Below, in pieces: positions 11,368-20,553 of a stretch of 64,000 nucleotides of DNA. The notes beneath the pieces were generated by a model. That model ran no database searches and was not told where the DNA came from. It saw nothing but the letters and a program-made list of their open reading frames with translations. Source of the stretch: Bacillus sp. FJAT-22090 (GTDB lineage Bacteria; Bacillota; Bacilli; Bacillales_A; Planococcaceae); assembly GCF_007676755.1 (NCBI RefSeq), contig NZ_VEBK01000001.1, forward strand, positions 62,001 through 126,000. The letters are read 5' to 3'. Each line of letters begins with the position of its first letter. Positions within the stretch are counted from its first letter, which is position 1. The position numbers and the translations under genes are program-made.

Positions 11368-13208
11368 ATTCTAATATCTACTCCTTGCGCTTCCTTCACA
11401 GATACTTTTGACTTTTTGGGAGAAGAAAGTTTTTGTTCTTCAAATGTTTTCACGAATACACCAGATAGCTTATATCCAACAGCTAAAAGGCCCTCTTTTA
11501 AAGACGCTTTAAACACATCCGCAAGCGGCTGAAGATTTTTGTCATTATTGTACAAGGAAATTGTTACAACCCTATTTTGCACCTGCATATCTACGACTGT
11601 TTCTTTTAAAGAATGTAATTGTAAATAAAACATGATTCTTGCAAAATCAGAGTCTATCTTCCCATTTTCTTTCATTCTGCCATTCCACTCTAAAGTGGCA
11701 TCCATTTTCTTTCCTAAAAATTCTAATGGCACTTGCATAAGAAGCTGATGCTGTGGTCCATTTTCTCCGGATAAAATTTGTAACCCGTTCATTCGACTTA
11801 CTAGCATTTCTGCACTATCTCTCACAGTTGCAGAAATAGTAGGATGATGTATTAATTCGACTAATTGAGGTTTTAATTGTTGAGCAAGTTGTCTTATTTC
11901 TTCGCTATTGCTGCCAAGTTTTGCTTCATACCCAAACCCAAGAGATTTTAACACTTCCTTCATCGCATGTTCGAATGCTTTGCCGTCTAACTGATTTAAT
12001 ACAGCCTGCTCTGCTTGTATAACGAGCTGATGATTTGGACTATTTTTAGTAATACTGTTTACTTGTTGCAATACCTCTTCAATACTCTTCAACGTTTGTC
12101 CTTTTCCTAACAATGACATTAAATGTTCTTTGGAGGATAAACCATTTGTATCTGTTAAAAAAATTGCCTGTTGACTTTGTTCTGCAAACACTTTGACAAG
12201 TGTATTATTTATTTTCTGTAGCTGCTCACTCTCATTAAGTGAGGCTAATACTTGTTCCTTTGCGTTAGGTGTTAATAGTGGCTGGGTATTTATCCAGTTT
12301 CGTAACTGCTCCACAATTGCTCCTTTTTCTGTCGGAGATGCCTGAATCAATTGCGCCATCACTTCTCCCGCTGAATTAGGTAAAGAAGCCTGGTTAGTGT
12401 TAGTAACGGGTGTTGGATTTCCTAAGGTAGCTCTTTCTGGTAAAACAGATAACTCCTTCAATGTTTGCAAATTAGATAACTTTGTAGAAATAGTAGTTTG
12501 TTGATCGTGAAGTATTTCTATCTGTTGCCCAATAACTGATCCTGCTACGGGTAAACTAAAAGGCTCCGCAACCTTTTGCAAGCTTTGTAGTACATTATCT
12601 TTTACAATTGGAGAAATAGCCGTATCCTGTTGCAATGCCTGTTTTAAACTTTCCATAGATGACTGTAGCCCAGTTATGGATTTCCCGCTTAATACGGAGT
12701 CAAAAAACTGTTGAGTTAACGGTAGCTTTAACTCCGTCATTTTTTGAATCGCTTCTAATGCAGCTTTTATCGATACACCTGAAGGAAGTTGTTTTAACAG
12801 CTGCTCTGCTTGTAAAAGCAACTCTTTTGAAATCGGTATTTGTTCCTTTAAAAAAAACTGCACAATTGCCTGCATTTCACTTGTTTTTGTGAGGTTCATC
12901 GCTTGTAATAACTGCACAGCTTGCTGCGCAATTGTATTACCTCCGGTTAATGGACCTGTAACTACTTTCAATTGAAGTTCTGGAGTAGAAGTTGTTACTT
13001 GAAAAAAGTGTGCATCTCCTGCTTTCAAAGGAGTTTCAAGTTTCGCGATGACTTTTTGATTGCCAATTTGAACTTCTGCCGTTTGATTTGGATATAATTT
13101 TTTTATCACACCGTGTATTACTTGTCCTTCTTTCATCGACACTTGTGAATTTGTTGATATTAGTTGAGGAGAGTTCGATTGAATGGACGAAAAAGATGTG
13201 GAAGTCAT
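11364..13208 (-). CDS. FliK-like hook-length control family protein (YlqG type)
   Basis: A 614-aa glutamine- and serine-rich protein with a long low-complexity N-terminal and middle region (many LLQ/LKQ helices). The C-terminal domain (about 480-590: LLMQVPLEFLGKKMDATLEWNGRMKENGKI, then FYLQLHSLKETVVDMQVQNRVVTISLYN) resembles the FliK C-terminal domain. Position upstream of and overlapping the FlhB-like gene matches YlqG. FliK and FlhB act together in the export switch, so the pair may be a functional unit, but no experiment known to me fixes its role. GAGGTGA lies 4 nt before the ATG. Confidence 0.8.
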   Translation of the reverse strand: MTSTSFSSIQSNSPQLISTNSQVSMKEGQVIHGVIKKLYPNQTAEVQIGNQKVIAKLETPLKAGDAHFFQVTTSTPELQLKVVTGPLTGGNTIAQQAVQLLQAMNLTKTSEMQAIVQFFLKEQIPISKELLLQAEQLLKQLPSGVSIKAALEAIQKMTELKLPLTQQFFDSVLSGKSITGLQSSMESLKQALQQDTAISPIVKDNVLQSLQKVAEPFSLPVAGSVIGQQIEILHDQQTTISTKLSNLQTLKELSVLPERATLGNPTPVTNTNQASLPNSAGEVMAQLIQASPTEKGAIVEQLRNWINTQPLLTPNAKEQVLASLNESEQLQKINNTLVKVFAEQSQQAIFLTDTNGLSSKEHLMSLLGKGQTLKSIEEVLQQVNSITKNSPNHQLVIQAEQAVLNQLDGKAFEHAMKEVLKSLGFGYEAKLGSNSEEIRQLAQQLKPQLVELIHHPTISATVRDSAEMLVSRMNGLQILSGENGPQHQLLMQVPLEFLGKKMDATLEWNGRMKENGKIDSDFARIMFYLQLHSLKETVVDMQVQNRVVTISLYNNDKNLQPLADVFKASLKEGLLAVGYKLSGVFVKTFEEQKLSSPKKSKVSVKEAQGVDIRI

Positions 13209-13217
13209 TTATTCACC

Positions 13218-13985
13218 TCATTTTTTTAGAATCGATTTAATCGGTTCAAATGTTGTTCGATGATGCTTAGTCGGTCCATACTTCATAATCATTTCTACAT
13301 GCTGTTTAGTTCCGTAGCCGGCATGTTTGTTAAACATATAGTTTGGATATTCCTCGTGTAATTGATCCATGTAATGATCTCTTGCCGTTTTAGCAAGTAT
13401 GGATGCTGCAGCTATTGCTAAGCTTTGTGCATCTCCTTTAATAATGGAATGTGTTTTCGTATCTATTGGTAACTTCATAGCGTCTACTAGCACGACAGTA
13501 GGTTGTTTATGTAAATTCAAAACAGATTCTGTCATGGACTGCTTTGTTGCTTCATAGATATTGAGTTCATCAATTTTTTCAACGGATTGAAAATGAATAA
13601 AATAACTGATAGCATGCTCTTTTATCTTCCTTGCTAATTCAATTCTTTTTGTTTTGGAGAGCTGTTTAGAGTCATTCAATCCAATTAGCCCTTCTGCGTT
13701 ATTATCTAAAATCACAGCAGCTGTCACAACTGGCCCCGCTAGTGGGCCCCGCCCTGCTTCATCAACTCCAGCCACTAAGTCATTGTCGTTTTCACAAAAA
13801 CTTCGATCAAACAATATTTTCTCTGTATGCGTTTGTTTTTCCAATTGCAAAATATGTTGCTTTCTCTTCCAACTATTGAGTAACTTAAGCGCACCAATCC
13901 TCGTATCGTTTTCTAACTCTATAAGCCAAGGTTCCGATCCGTTTGCGATTAATAGTTTCTCTTTTATTTCTTTTAAACTTAACAT
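13218..13985 (-). CDS. rnhB: Ribonuclease HII
   Basis: Removes RNA, including single ribonucleotides, from RNA:DNA hybrids. The catalytic DEAGRGPLAGPVVTAAV block (first two acidic residues) is present, along with VVLVDAMKLP and KGDAQSLAIAAASILAKTARD; the C-terminal GYGTKQH helix region follows. The N-terminal ~70-residue extension is normal for Bacillus RnhB. The ATG at 13985 gives 255 aa; a TTG four codons upstream is also open, and neither has a strong ribosome binding site. The 780-nt repeat-rich gap upstream separates it from rbgA. Confidence 0.96.
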   Translation of the reverse strand: MLSLKEIKEKLLIANGSEPWLIELENDTRIGALKLLNSWKRKQHILQLEKQTHTEKILFDRSFCENDNDLVAGVDEAGRGPLAGPVVTAAVILDNNAEGLIGLNDSKQLSKTKRIELARKIKEHAISYFIHFQSVEKIDELNIYEATKQSMTESVLNLHKQPTVVLVDAMKLPIDTKTHSIIKGDAQSLAIAAASILAKTARDHYMDQLHEEYPNYMFNKHAGYGTKQHVEMIMKYGPTKHHRTTFEPIKSILKK

Positions 13986-14064
13986 GTTCTTTTCCAACTT
14001 TCTTGAACTTATTATATGTATCGACCACTTTTTCGTTAAATGAACAAGCGAAATAAGGACATTC

Positions 14065-14694
14065 TTTAGGGAAAGTGCGTTTGACTAGCGACCGCTATGA
14101 TTTTCTTAGCAGTCGGACGCTTTCCGCCGGGTGAGCGATGAGCCATTCCCGCCGCTTGCGCGTTCGTTGGAATGTCTCATTTGCCCACAGCGGAACAAAG
14201 GCTAAGATCGCCACATCGTGTGGCAACGCCTTCGTGACCAACATCTTGTTGGCCTCGGCAGGAGTCGCCACCAGCAGAGAAAATCAAAGAAAATTACTTC
14301 CACTCCGAGCATAAATAGTCTATATACGAGACATAAAATCTTTACTTGGAGAATTGGTTGCTCTATTTGTCGATTTGGTTGCTCTGCATAGAAATTTGGT
14401 TGCTGTCAAGCCCGAACTGGTTGCTTTGCCTGTTGAATTGGTTGCTTTCACGAGCTAATTGGTCTCGCTTAGCCATTTTCTAACTTTTAATGGACAATAA
14501 ATACAGATAAACGCGCATATGTTGACGGATTGGAGCTGAAGGACGTCGACTCCAGTGGGATCAAATTAGTAAGATGAGACTTCACAGGCGACCGCTAAAG
14601 CGGACGGTGAAGGCTAACCACTCACCCCACGGAAAGCGTCCGTCCTGCAGCAGAAATCCTAGCGAAAACTCCCTTACGAAGCATTATCCCTAGA
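14065..14694. repeat. Composite dispersed repeat, copy A (two inverted arms plus tandem array)
   Basis: Fills most of the 13986-14777 gap, which holds no gene. The left arm (about 14065-14300) contains GACCGCTATGATTTTCTTAG, ACGCTTTCCGCCGGGTGAG and GGCAGGAGTCGCC. The right arm (about 14526-14694), read in reverse complement, repeats the same order: GGATAATGC, CGCTAGGATTTC, GGACGCTTTCCGTGGGGTGA, GTCTCAT, GGAGTCGACG. The outer ends share TAGGGA. The left arm has an extra ~65-nt module (14190-14255) with two short palindromes, GCCACATCGTGTGGC and CCAACATCTTGTTGG, that copy B lacks. Between the arms lies the 21-bp array at 14353-14478. No transposase frame is present. Confidence 0.85.
14353..14478 (+). 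repeat. Six-unit 21-bp tandem array inside copy A
   Basis: The 10-mer ATTGGTTGCT and close variants start at 14353, 14374, 14395, 14416, 14437 and 14458, exactly 21 nt apart each time; the sixth is ATTGGTCTCG. The 11 nt between the 10-mers are variable. The sequence following the array (AGCCATTTTCTAACTTTTAA) is nearly identical to that after the array in copy B. Confidence 0.9.
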
Positions 14695-14734
14695 ATGACT
14701 TCTATCATAAATTTAATTTTGTTCGCAAGCATGA

Positions 14735-14766
14735 CAAAACCCTCTTTACCTAATGGCAAAAAGGGT
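14735..14766 (-). terminator. Terminator after rbgA
   Basis: Stem ACCCTCTTT / AAAAAGGGT (14739-14747 with 14758-14766, one mismatch) with a 10-nt loop, followed on the minus strand by TTTTG, 12 nt past the rbgA stop. Confidence 0.75.
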
Positions 14767-14777
14767 ATATTTCCAAA

Positions 14778-15629
14778 TCAATATTCTTCTACAAAATCAA
14801 ATGTCAATTTTCCAAGATGTAGATTTCGAATGTCACGAACAATGAGCTCTGCAACTTGATCGTAATCAATTTCCCCGCCACTTCCATAACATCTTCTTAA
14901 CTTTCCAATATGATCAAAAGTTTCTACCAAATCTTCTTTGACCTCGGTAAGCTGATATCGTTCTTCCATACGTTTTGGATAATGTTCTTGTAAAAAACGA
15001 AGGCCATATACAGCTAAATCTTCCATATTGATAACGGCGTCTTTAATGGCACCCGTTACCGCTAGTTTATATCCAACCTGCTGATCTTCGAATTTTGGCC
15101 AAAGAATACCTGGTGTATCGAGCAATTCAATCTCTTTTTCCACTTTGATCCATTGCTGTCTTTTTGTCACCCCTGGTGTATTACCAGTTTTGGCAAGGTT
15201 TTTTCTTGCAAATCGATTAATAAGAGTCGATTTTCCAACGTTTGGAATCCCTACGATCATTGCTCGAATCGCTCGAGGTTTTATTCCTCTATCTTTCATC
15301 CGGTCCCATTTAGGCTTTAAAAGCTCTTTAGCAGCTTTGAAAACTGTTTGAAGACCTTTTCCCTCTAAAGAGTTTATTGCGACCGTGGGATGCCCTTTTG
15401 CTTCAAAATAAGCTATCCACTTTTTTGTTTGAACATCGTCGGCCATGTCCATCTTGTTGAGTATGAGTAACCTCGTTTTTTGATGAACAACTTCATCAAT
15501 CATTGGATTTCTAGAAGACAACGGTAAACGTGCATCTATCAGCTCAAAAATGATGTCCACCATTTTCAAGTTCTCTGTTACTTCTCTTCTTGCTTTGGCC
15601 ATATGACCAGGAAACCATTGAATCGTCAT
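14778..15629 (-). CDS. rbgA: Ribosome biogenesis GTPase RbgA (YlqF)
   Basis: Circularly permuted GTPase that drives a late step of 50S subunit assembly (L16 incorporation). The permuted motif order is visible: G4 LNKMD at about 57-61 comes before G1 [13 protein letters not shown] at about 126-138 and G3 DTPG near 172. The C-terminal helical rRNA-binding domain ends the protein. Start [16 protein letters not shown] is the conserved N-terminus; 283 aa is typical. The signal peptidase gene lies 15 nt upstream and the two appear co-transcribed. Confidence 0.97.
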   Translation of the reverse strand: MTIQWFPGHMAKARREVTENLKMVDIIFELIDARLPLSSRNPMIDEVVHQKTRLLILNKMDMADDVQTKKWIAYFEAKGHPTVAINSLEGKGLQTVFKAAKELLKPKWDRMKDRGIKPRAIRAMIVGIPNVGKSTLINRFARKNLAKTGNTPGVTKRQQWIKVEKEIELLDTPGILWPKFEDQQVGYKLAVTGAIKDAVINMEDLAVYGLRFLQEHYPKRMEERYQLTEVKEDLVETFDHIGKLRRCYGSGGEIDYDQVAELIVRDIRNLHLGKLTFDFVEEY

Positions 15630-15644
15630 TACGTACCACCTTCT

Positions 15645-16211
15645 TTACTTCACAAAACCTATATCATCCATTGGCCAGAAAACGAAGCTCGTATTGCCGA
15701 TTACTTCGTCAATCTTAACAAGGCCAATATGTCGGCTATCTTTACTATATCTTCGATTATCTCCCATTACGAATATGTATCCTTCCGGGATTTTACTTAC
15801 TTGTGCAGCAGTCTCCTCTAAAGTGAAATCATCTGTAAGCGTTCCTTCGCTAATTTCGCTTTTATACTGCTCTAAATATGGTTCTGGTAGTTCTTTTCCA
15901 TTGATAAATAATTGATCATTTTTAAACTCTACACTATCTCCAGGCAATCCTATAACCCGTTTAATATAGTTCTTTTGTTCTGGCGCATGAAATACTACAA
16001 TATCGTAACGATCAGGTTTGCCAACCATGTATCCAATTTTGTTGACAACCATACGATCCCCATTTTTTAAAGTAGGCATCATGGATTCTCCGTCTACTAC
16101 GATTGGTGTAAATAAAAAGAATCGAATTATTGCTGCTAGTCCAAAAGCAATTAAAAGTGCTTTCGACCACTCCCATAATTCATTCTTTTCCTTTTTTACT
16201 TGTTCCATCAA
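15645..16211 (-). CDS. Type I signal peptidase
   Basis: Membrane-anchored serine protease that removes signal peptides of secreted proteins. One N-terminal membrane segment (about 17-36) precedes the catalytic dyad: Ser43 in VDGESMMPT and Lys84 in NYIKRVIGLPGD. The box VMGDNRRYSKDSRHIG near the C-terminus is also conserved. At 188 aa it is the single-span SipS/LepB size of Bacillales. B. subtilis sipS is not at this locus as far as I recall, so I leave the symbol open. Possibly co-transcribed with rbgA. Confidence 0.95.
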   Translation of the reverse strand: MMEQVKKEKNELWEWSKALLIAFGLAAIIRFFLFTPIVVDGESMMPTLKNGDRMVVNKIGYMVGKPDRYDIVVFHAPEQKNYIKRVIGLPGDSVEFKNDQLFINGKELPEPYLEQYKSEISEGTLTDDFTLEETAAQVSKIPEGYIFVMGDNRRYSKDSRHIGLVKIDEVIGNTSFVFWPMDDIGFVK

Positions 16212-16333
16212 TTTGCCTCCTTTATTCGCTAACTATATTGTACAAGGAAAATCATCTTCAAGCAAAAAGTATGACAATATTTCTACTATAAATATTTCAG
16301 AACCGTCGAAAGCGTTTCGTCGACATTCTGAAA

Positions 16334-16380
16334 AGAAAAAATGTTGTAGCAAAAGTGGCATCACCTTCACTACAACATTT
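16334..16380 (-). terminator. Terminator after rplS
   Basis: An 11-bp perfect stem AAATGTTGTAG / CTACAACATTT (16339-16349 with 16370-16380) with a 20-nt loop, followed on the minus strand by TTTTTTCTTTTC. It starts 17 nt past the rplS stop. Confidence 0.85.
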
Positions 16381-16396
16381 ACTTTTACTATTACAA

Positions 16397-16744
16397 TTAG
16401 CGACGCTCTTTAATACGAGCTGCTTTACCGCGTAGGTCGCGTAAGTAGTACAATTTAGCACGACGAACTTTACCACGACGAACAACTTCTAAGTTTGCAA
16501 TTTTTGGTGTGTGTACAGGGAATGTACGCTCAACACCAACGCCAGAAGAAATTTTACGAACTGTGAAAGTTTCGCTAATTCCGCCTCCACGACGCTTAAT
16601 TACAACACCTTCGTACATTTGGATACGTTCACGAGTTCCCTCAACAACCTTAACGTGTACACGAACTGTGTCACCAGGACGGAAAGTAGGAAGATCTGTA
16701 CGTAATTGTTCTTTAGTGATTTCTGAAATAATGTTTTGCATCAT
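16397..16744 (-). CDS. rplS: 50S ribosomal protein L19
   Basis: Protein of the large subunit at the 30S-50S interface. It has the usual [25 protein letters not shown]-terminal half and the C-terminal [24 protein letters not shown]. Length 115 aa is standard. GAAGGAGAG precedes the start. A 128-nt gap separates it from trmD and carries its own promoter and a leader that looks structured, so it can be expressed apart from trmD. Confidence 0.98.
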   Translation of the reverse strand: MMQNIISEITKEQLRTDLPTFRPGDTVRVHVKVVEGTRERIQMYEGVVIKRRGGGISETFTVRKISSGVGVERTFPVHTPKIANLEVVRRGKVRRAKLYYLRDLRGKAARIKERR

Positions 16745-16829
16745 TTTCTCTCCTTCTCTAGAATGCTCTTACACACATTGTCTGTTGCAGCGGAACACCC
16801 AAAATCAGTACTTTACATAAAAGTACATT
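16745..16829 (-). ncRNA. Probable L19 leader (rplS 5' untranslated region)
   Basis: The transcript leader ahead of rplS contains GGGTGTTCCGCTGCAAC and GTGTGTAAGAGCATTCTAG before the GAAGGAG site. From memory this matches conserved parts of the L19 leader, a structured element found ahead of rplS in Firmicutes and thought to mediate feedback by L19. I could not fold it or compare it with a covariance model. Confidence 0.5.
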
Positions 16830-16833
16830 TTAA

Positions 16834-16862
16834 AATATAACACAACCAATCTCTTGGTGCAA
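16834..16862 (-). promoter_or_regulatory. Promoter of rplS
   Basis: On the minus strand TTGCAC (16862-16857), a 17-nt spacer and TATATT (16839-16834) resemble a sigma-A promoter. It starts right after the trmD stop and ahead of the leader. Confidence 0.55.
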
Positions 16863-16872
16863 TAATTTTATG

Positions 16873-17604
16873 TTAATCTTTTAACATACGAAGGGCTTTT
16901 CTATCCGCTTCAGTCAATTCTGCTGTTTCTAATAACTCGGGTCGTCTTTCAAGCGTCCTCTTTAGGGACTGCTCACGTCTCCATCGATCAATAGCAGCAT
17001 GATTACCTGACAATAAAACATCCGGTACTTTGTAGCCTCGATATTCAACTGGACGAGTATAATGTGGGTGCTCTAAAAAGCCCGTTGAAAAGGAATCTTG
17101 TTCATGTGATTCTGCTTTACCTAGAACATTTGGTAAAAGTCTAACAACGCTGTCCACAACAGTCATCGCTGCTAGTTCTCCACCCGTAAGAACAAAATCA
17201 CCGATGGAAATCTCATCCGTCACTAGATGTTCACGGATCCGTTCATCATAGCCTTCGTAATGGCCACAAATGAAGATGAGTTCCTCCTCTTTTGCAAGCT
17301 CTTCCGCTTTTCGTTGCGTAAATCGTTCGCCTTGAGGGCAAAGAAGAATAATACGTCTTTTTTGCTCGGGATTCGTCAAGAGGGATTCTACTGCATTAAA
17401 AATCGGCTCAGGCTTTAAGACCATTCCAGCCCCCCCGCCATATGGATAGTCATCCACTTGGTGATGTTTATTTCCTGCAAAATCCCGAAAATTGACTACA
17501 TTAATCTCTACTTCATCTTTTTCTTGCGCTTTTTTCAAAATAGACGAATTGAAAACGCCTGTAAACATTTCTGGAAAAAGCGAAAGAATATGAATGTTCA
17601 TCAT
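16873..17604 (-). CDS. trmD: tRNA (guanine-37-N1)-methyltransferase
   Basis: SPOUT methyltransferase that makes m1G37 next to the anticodon, preventing frameshifting. The trefoil-knot SAM site is seen in the [12 protein letters not shown] and [16 protein letters not shown] segments; the linker and C-terminal domain has [22 protein letters not shown]. Full length (243 aa). The start overlaps the rimM stop by 4 nt. Two adjacent ATG codons (17604 and 17601) could both serve. Confidence 0.98.
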   Translation of the reverse strand: MMNIHILSLFPEMFTGVFNSSILKKAQEKDEVEINVVNFRDFAGNKHHQVDDYPYGGGAGMVLKPEPIFNAVESLLTNPEQKRRIILLCPQGERFTQRKAEELAKEEELIFICGHYEGYDERIREHLVTDEISIGDFVLTGGELAAMTVVDSVVRLLPNVLGKAESHEQDSFSTGFLEHPHYTRPVEYRGYKVPDVLLSGNHAAIDRWRREQSLKRTLERRPELLETAELTEADRKALRMLKD

Positions 17605-18116
17605 GATAATAAACCATCCAATGCATCGATAATGATTTTTTTATTTTCGATATCGACTGTTTTAACAACATCCTCAATATACGGGATATAATGTGTTTTC
17701 CCTTTCACAGGTTGAACAGCCCAAACGTCATTTGCACCTGTTTGGATTATTTCCGTAACTGTTCCGATTGCCTCACCTTCCAATGATTCAACAGAGCAAC
17801 CAATAATCTCATGATAATAGAATTCATTGTCTTCTAGATCAGTAAGATATTTTTCAGAAACTTTTAATACTGCATCTCGGAACACTTCTACATCTTTTAA
17901 TAAGGTATATCCTTCGAACGTTAATAAATCAAAGTTTTTATGCTTCCGATGACTAGCCACTGTTACTGTGATTGGTTTAGAACCATCGGCTTTAAAAAGC
18001 CCAAGTTCGCTCCCAACCTCATAACGTTCATCCGCAAAGTCAGTTGTTGAGATTACGCGAACCTCTCCCCAAATTCCATGAGTATTGACAATTTTTCCAA
18101 CGTTAAACCATTCCAT
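17601..18116 (-). CDS. rimM: Ribosome maturation factor RimM
   Basis: Assists assembly of the 30S head around S19. The N-terminal RimM beta-barrel ([18 protein letters not shown]) is followed by a PRC-barrel (about 95-171, [23 protein letters not shown], then [13 protein letters not shown]). At 171 aa it is typical. AGGAGG lies 8 nt upstream. In B. subtilis ylqD lies between khpA and rimM; here only 44 nt separate the two, so ylqD is missing from this operon. Confidence 0.96.
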   Translation of the reverse strand: MEWFNVGKIVNTHGIWGEVRVISTTDFADERYEVGSELGLFKADGSKPITVTVASHRKHKNFDLLTFEGYTLLKDVEVFRDAVLKVSEKYLTDLEDNEFYYHEIIGCSVESLEGEAIGTVTEIIQTGANDVWAVQPVKGKTHYIPYIEDVVKTVDIENKKIIIDALDGLLS

Positions 18117-18160
18117 TTATATTACCTCCTATCAAAAAAGGAAGAACAAAGTGTTCTCCC

Positions 18161-18394
18161 TTAATCTTGAATATCGACATATGTTTTTTTCTTTTGGTGA
18201 CTGCCTGCTGCTGAGTAAACAATAGTACGAATGGCTTTCGCTACTCGCCCTTGTTTGCCAATTACTTTTCCCATATCTTCAGGATGAACGGAAAGTTTAT
18301 AAACTATACGGTTTACGTTTTCCTCTATTTCAACTTGAACTTTATCAGGATAATCAACTAATGGTTTTACGATTGCTTCGATCAGCTGCTTCAC
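18161..18394 (-). CDS. khpA: KH-domain RNA-binding protein KhpA (YlqC)
   Basis: A 77-aa single KH-domain protein, with the GKVIGKQGRVAKAIRTIV segment holding the GxxG RNA-contact loop. In Firmicutes it pairs with KhpB/Jag and affects cell elongation and RNA binding. It starts with GTG at 18394, with GGAGGGG 6 nt upstream. It lies directly after rpsP, as in related genomes. Confidence 0.93.
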   Translation of the reverse strand: MKQLIEAIVKPLVDYPDKVQVEIEENVNRIVYKLSVHPEDMGKVIGKQGRVAKAIRTIVYSAAGSHQKKKTYVDIQD

Positions 18395-18408
18395 ATTGTC
18401 CCCTCCGA

Positions 18409-18747
<339 letters not shown>

Positions 18748-18784
18748 GTGTTTTTTCTTAACACCTTATTTTTTTCTAGGAAAT

Positions 18785-20140
18785 TTACTTGAAAAGAGAG
18801 TCTAAACCAGGCATTTTCATCTTTTTCTTTCCTTTTTGTTGCATGTTCGTCATTTGTTTCATCATTTTTTTCATGTCTTCAAATTGCTTTAAGAGCCTGT
18901 TAACATCTTGAATCGTTGTTCCAGATCCCTTAGCAATTCGTTTTTTTCTTGGACCATTTATGACTTCGGGAGTGGTTTTTTCTTGCGTAGTCATGGAATA
19001 AATAATCGCTTCTACACGATCCATTTGTTTTTCATCGACTTTGGCATTTTCAAGTCCTTTGATCTTGCCTGCTCCAGGTAGCATTTTGAGAATTTCATCT
19101 AATGGTCCCATTTTTTTCACTTGACTGATTTGATCTAAAAAGTCATCAAATGTAAAGGATTGGGTGCGGAATTTCTCTTCTAATTCCTTCGCTTTTTCTT
19201 CATCTACATTCGCTTGAGCCTTCTCAATAAGAGACATCATATCTCCCATTCCTAAAATACGAGAAGCCATTCGCTCTGGATGGAACGCTTCTAGAGCATC
19301 CATTTTTTCACCCATACCGACAAATTTAATAGGCTTTTGCGTTACGGAACGAATGGATAAAGCTGCTCCACCACGAGTATCCCCATCAAGTTTCGTTAAT
19401 ACAACACCTGTAATTCCAATCGTTTCATTAAAATTATTCGCAACATTGACAGCATCTTGCCCCGTCATCGCATCTACGACCAAGAATACTTCATCTGGTT
19501 CTTTAATTGCGCGAATATCTTTTAACTCTTGCATAAGCGTTTCGTCAATATGCAAACGACCCGCGGTATCCACGATTACAACATCATGATGTTCTTCTTT
19601 TGCATGCTCAATCGCCTGTTTAACAATTTCAACTGGAGAAATATCTGTTCCTAAAGCAAATACAGGTAATGATAACTGTTTTCCAAGCGTTTCTAGCTGT
19701 TTTACCGCTGCCGGTCGATAAATATCGGCTGCAACCAATAAAGGCTTCTTGTTGTATTTTTTTCTAAGTACATTTGCTAGCTTCCCAGTCGTTGTTGTTT
19801 TACCCGCACCTTGAAGTCCAACCATCATAATGATAGTTGGCGGTCTTGTAGAAAACGCAATTTGACTTTGTTCTCCACCCATTAACTCTGTCAGTTCGTC
19901 TTTAACGATTTTTATGACTTGCTGTCCGGGTGTCAAACTTTTCATTACATCTTGACCAACTGCCCGTTCTGAAACATTCTTAACGAATTCTTTCACAACT
20001 TTCAAGTTAACATCGGCTTCAATGAGTGCACGACGAACATCTTTCATCATTTCTTTTACATCAGCTTCAGAAATTTTCCCTTTGCCTTTGATTTTCTGAA
20101 GCGTCCCTTGGAGTCGCTCAGCTAATCCTTCAAATGCCAT
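18785..20140 (-). CDS. ffh: Signal recognition particle protein Ffh
   Basis: SRP54-type GTPase that with the SRP RNA brings nascent membrane proteins to FtsY. The N domain is followed by the G domain with GLQGAGKTTTTGKLA (about 107-121), DTAGR and TKLDGDTRGG. The C-terminal M domain is methionine-rich (MKKMMKQMTNMQQKGKKKMK). Full length at 451 aa. It follows ylxM by 12 nt, in the conserved order ftsY-ylxM-ffh. Confidence 0.98.
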   Translation of the reverse strand: MAFEGLAERLQGTLQKIKGKGKISEADVKEMMKDVRRALIEADVNLKVVKEFVKNVSERAVGQDVMKSLTPGQQVIKIVKDELTELMGGEQSQIAFSTRPPTIIMMVGLQGAGKTTTTGKLANVLRKKYNKKPLLVAADIYRPAAVKQLETLGKQLSLPVFALGTDISPVEIVKQAIEHAKEEHHDVVIVDTAGRLHIDETLMQELKDIRAIKEPDEVFLVVDAMTGQDAVNVANNFNETIGITGVVLTKLDGDTRGGAALSIRSVTQKPIKFVGMGEKMDALEAFHPERMASRILGMGDMMSLIEKAQANVDEEKAKELEEKFRTQSFTFDDFLDQISQVKKMGPLDEILKMLPGAGKIKGLENAKVDEKQMDRVEAIIYSMTTQEKTTPEVINGPRKKRIAKGSGTTIQDVNRLLKQFEDMKKMMKQMTNMQQKGKKKMKMPGLDSLFK

Positions 20141-20152
20141 GCATGCCGCCTC

Positions 20153-20488
20153 CTAATCCCATTCTTTTAATTGATTAATGAGTTGAATCAGTGTTGCTTC
20201 AGATGATTGATCCTTTGCTACTAGCAGTAGCTGTTCAACCGTTTCTTGCCGTTTTTCAAATTTCGTAAACAGATTGAGCTTTTCTTCATACTCTTCTAAC
20301 ATAGCTTCTGTTCTTCGAATATTATCATAAACCGCTTGTCTCGAAATATCATATTCTTCTGCTATTTCTCCAAGTGATAAATCATCTAAATAATAAAGCT
20401 GCATATAGCTTCTTTGTTTATCTGTTAATAAAGCCTGGTAAAAATCGAAGAGAAAATTCATACGAGTTGTTTTTTCAATCATTCCCAT
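20153..20488 (-). CDS. ylxM: YlxM/p13-like helix-turn-helix protein
   Basis: A 111-aa protein with a sigma-region-4-like helix-turn-helix ([34 protein letters not shown]). It sits between ftsY and ffh, the usual YlxM position; in streptococci the protein binds SRP components and modulates the pathway. The context supports a role with SRP rather than as a free-standing transcription regulator. Confidence 0.92.
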   Translation of the reverse strand: MGMIEKTTRMNFLFDFYQALLTDKQRSYMQLYYLDDLSLGEIAEEYDISRQAVYDNIRRTEAMLEEYEEKLNLFTKFEKRQETVEQLLLVAKDQSSEATLIQLINQLKEWD

Positions 20489-20553
20489 CTCTCCTTACCA
20501 ATTCCATTGTCACTCTCTAGTTTATTCATAGAGAATATAACTGTCAAGTATTT

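Noticed and set aside
11080-13208. Flagellar operon
   Set aside because: The FliK-like and FlhB-like genes stand alone in the conserved rnhB-sucC interval; no structural or export flagellar gene is present.
14353-14478. CRISPR-like array
   Set aside because: Repeat units are 10 nt with 11-nt linkers, far shorter than CRISPR repeats and spacers, and no cas gene is nearby.
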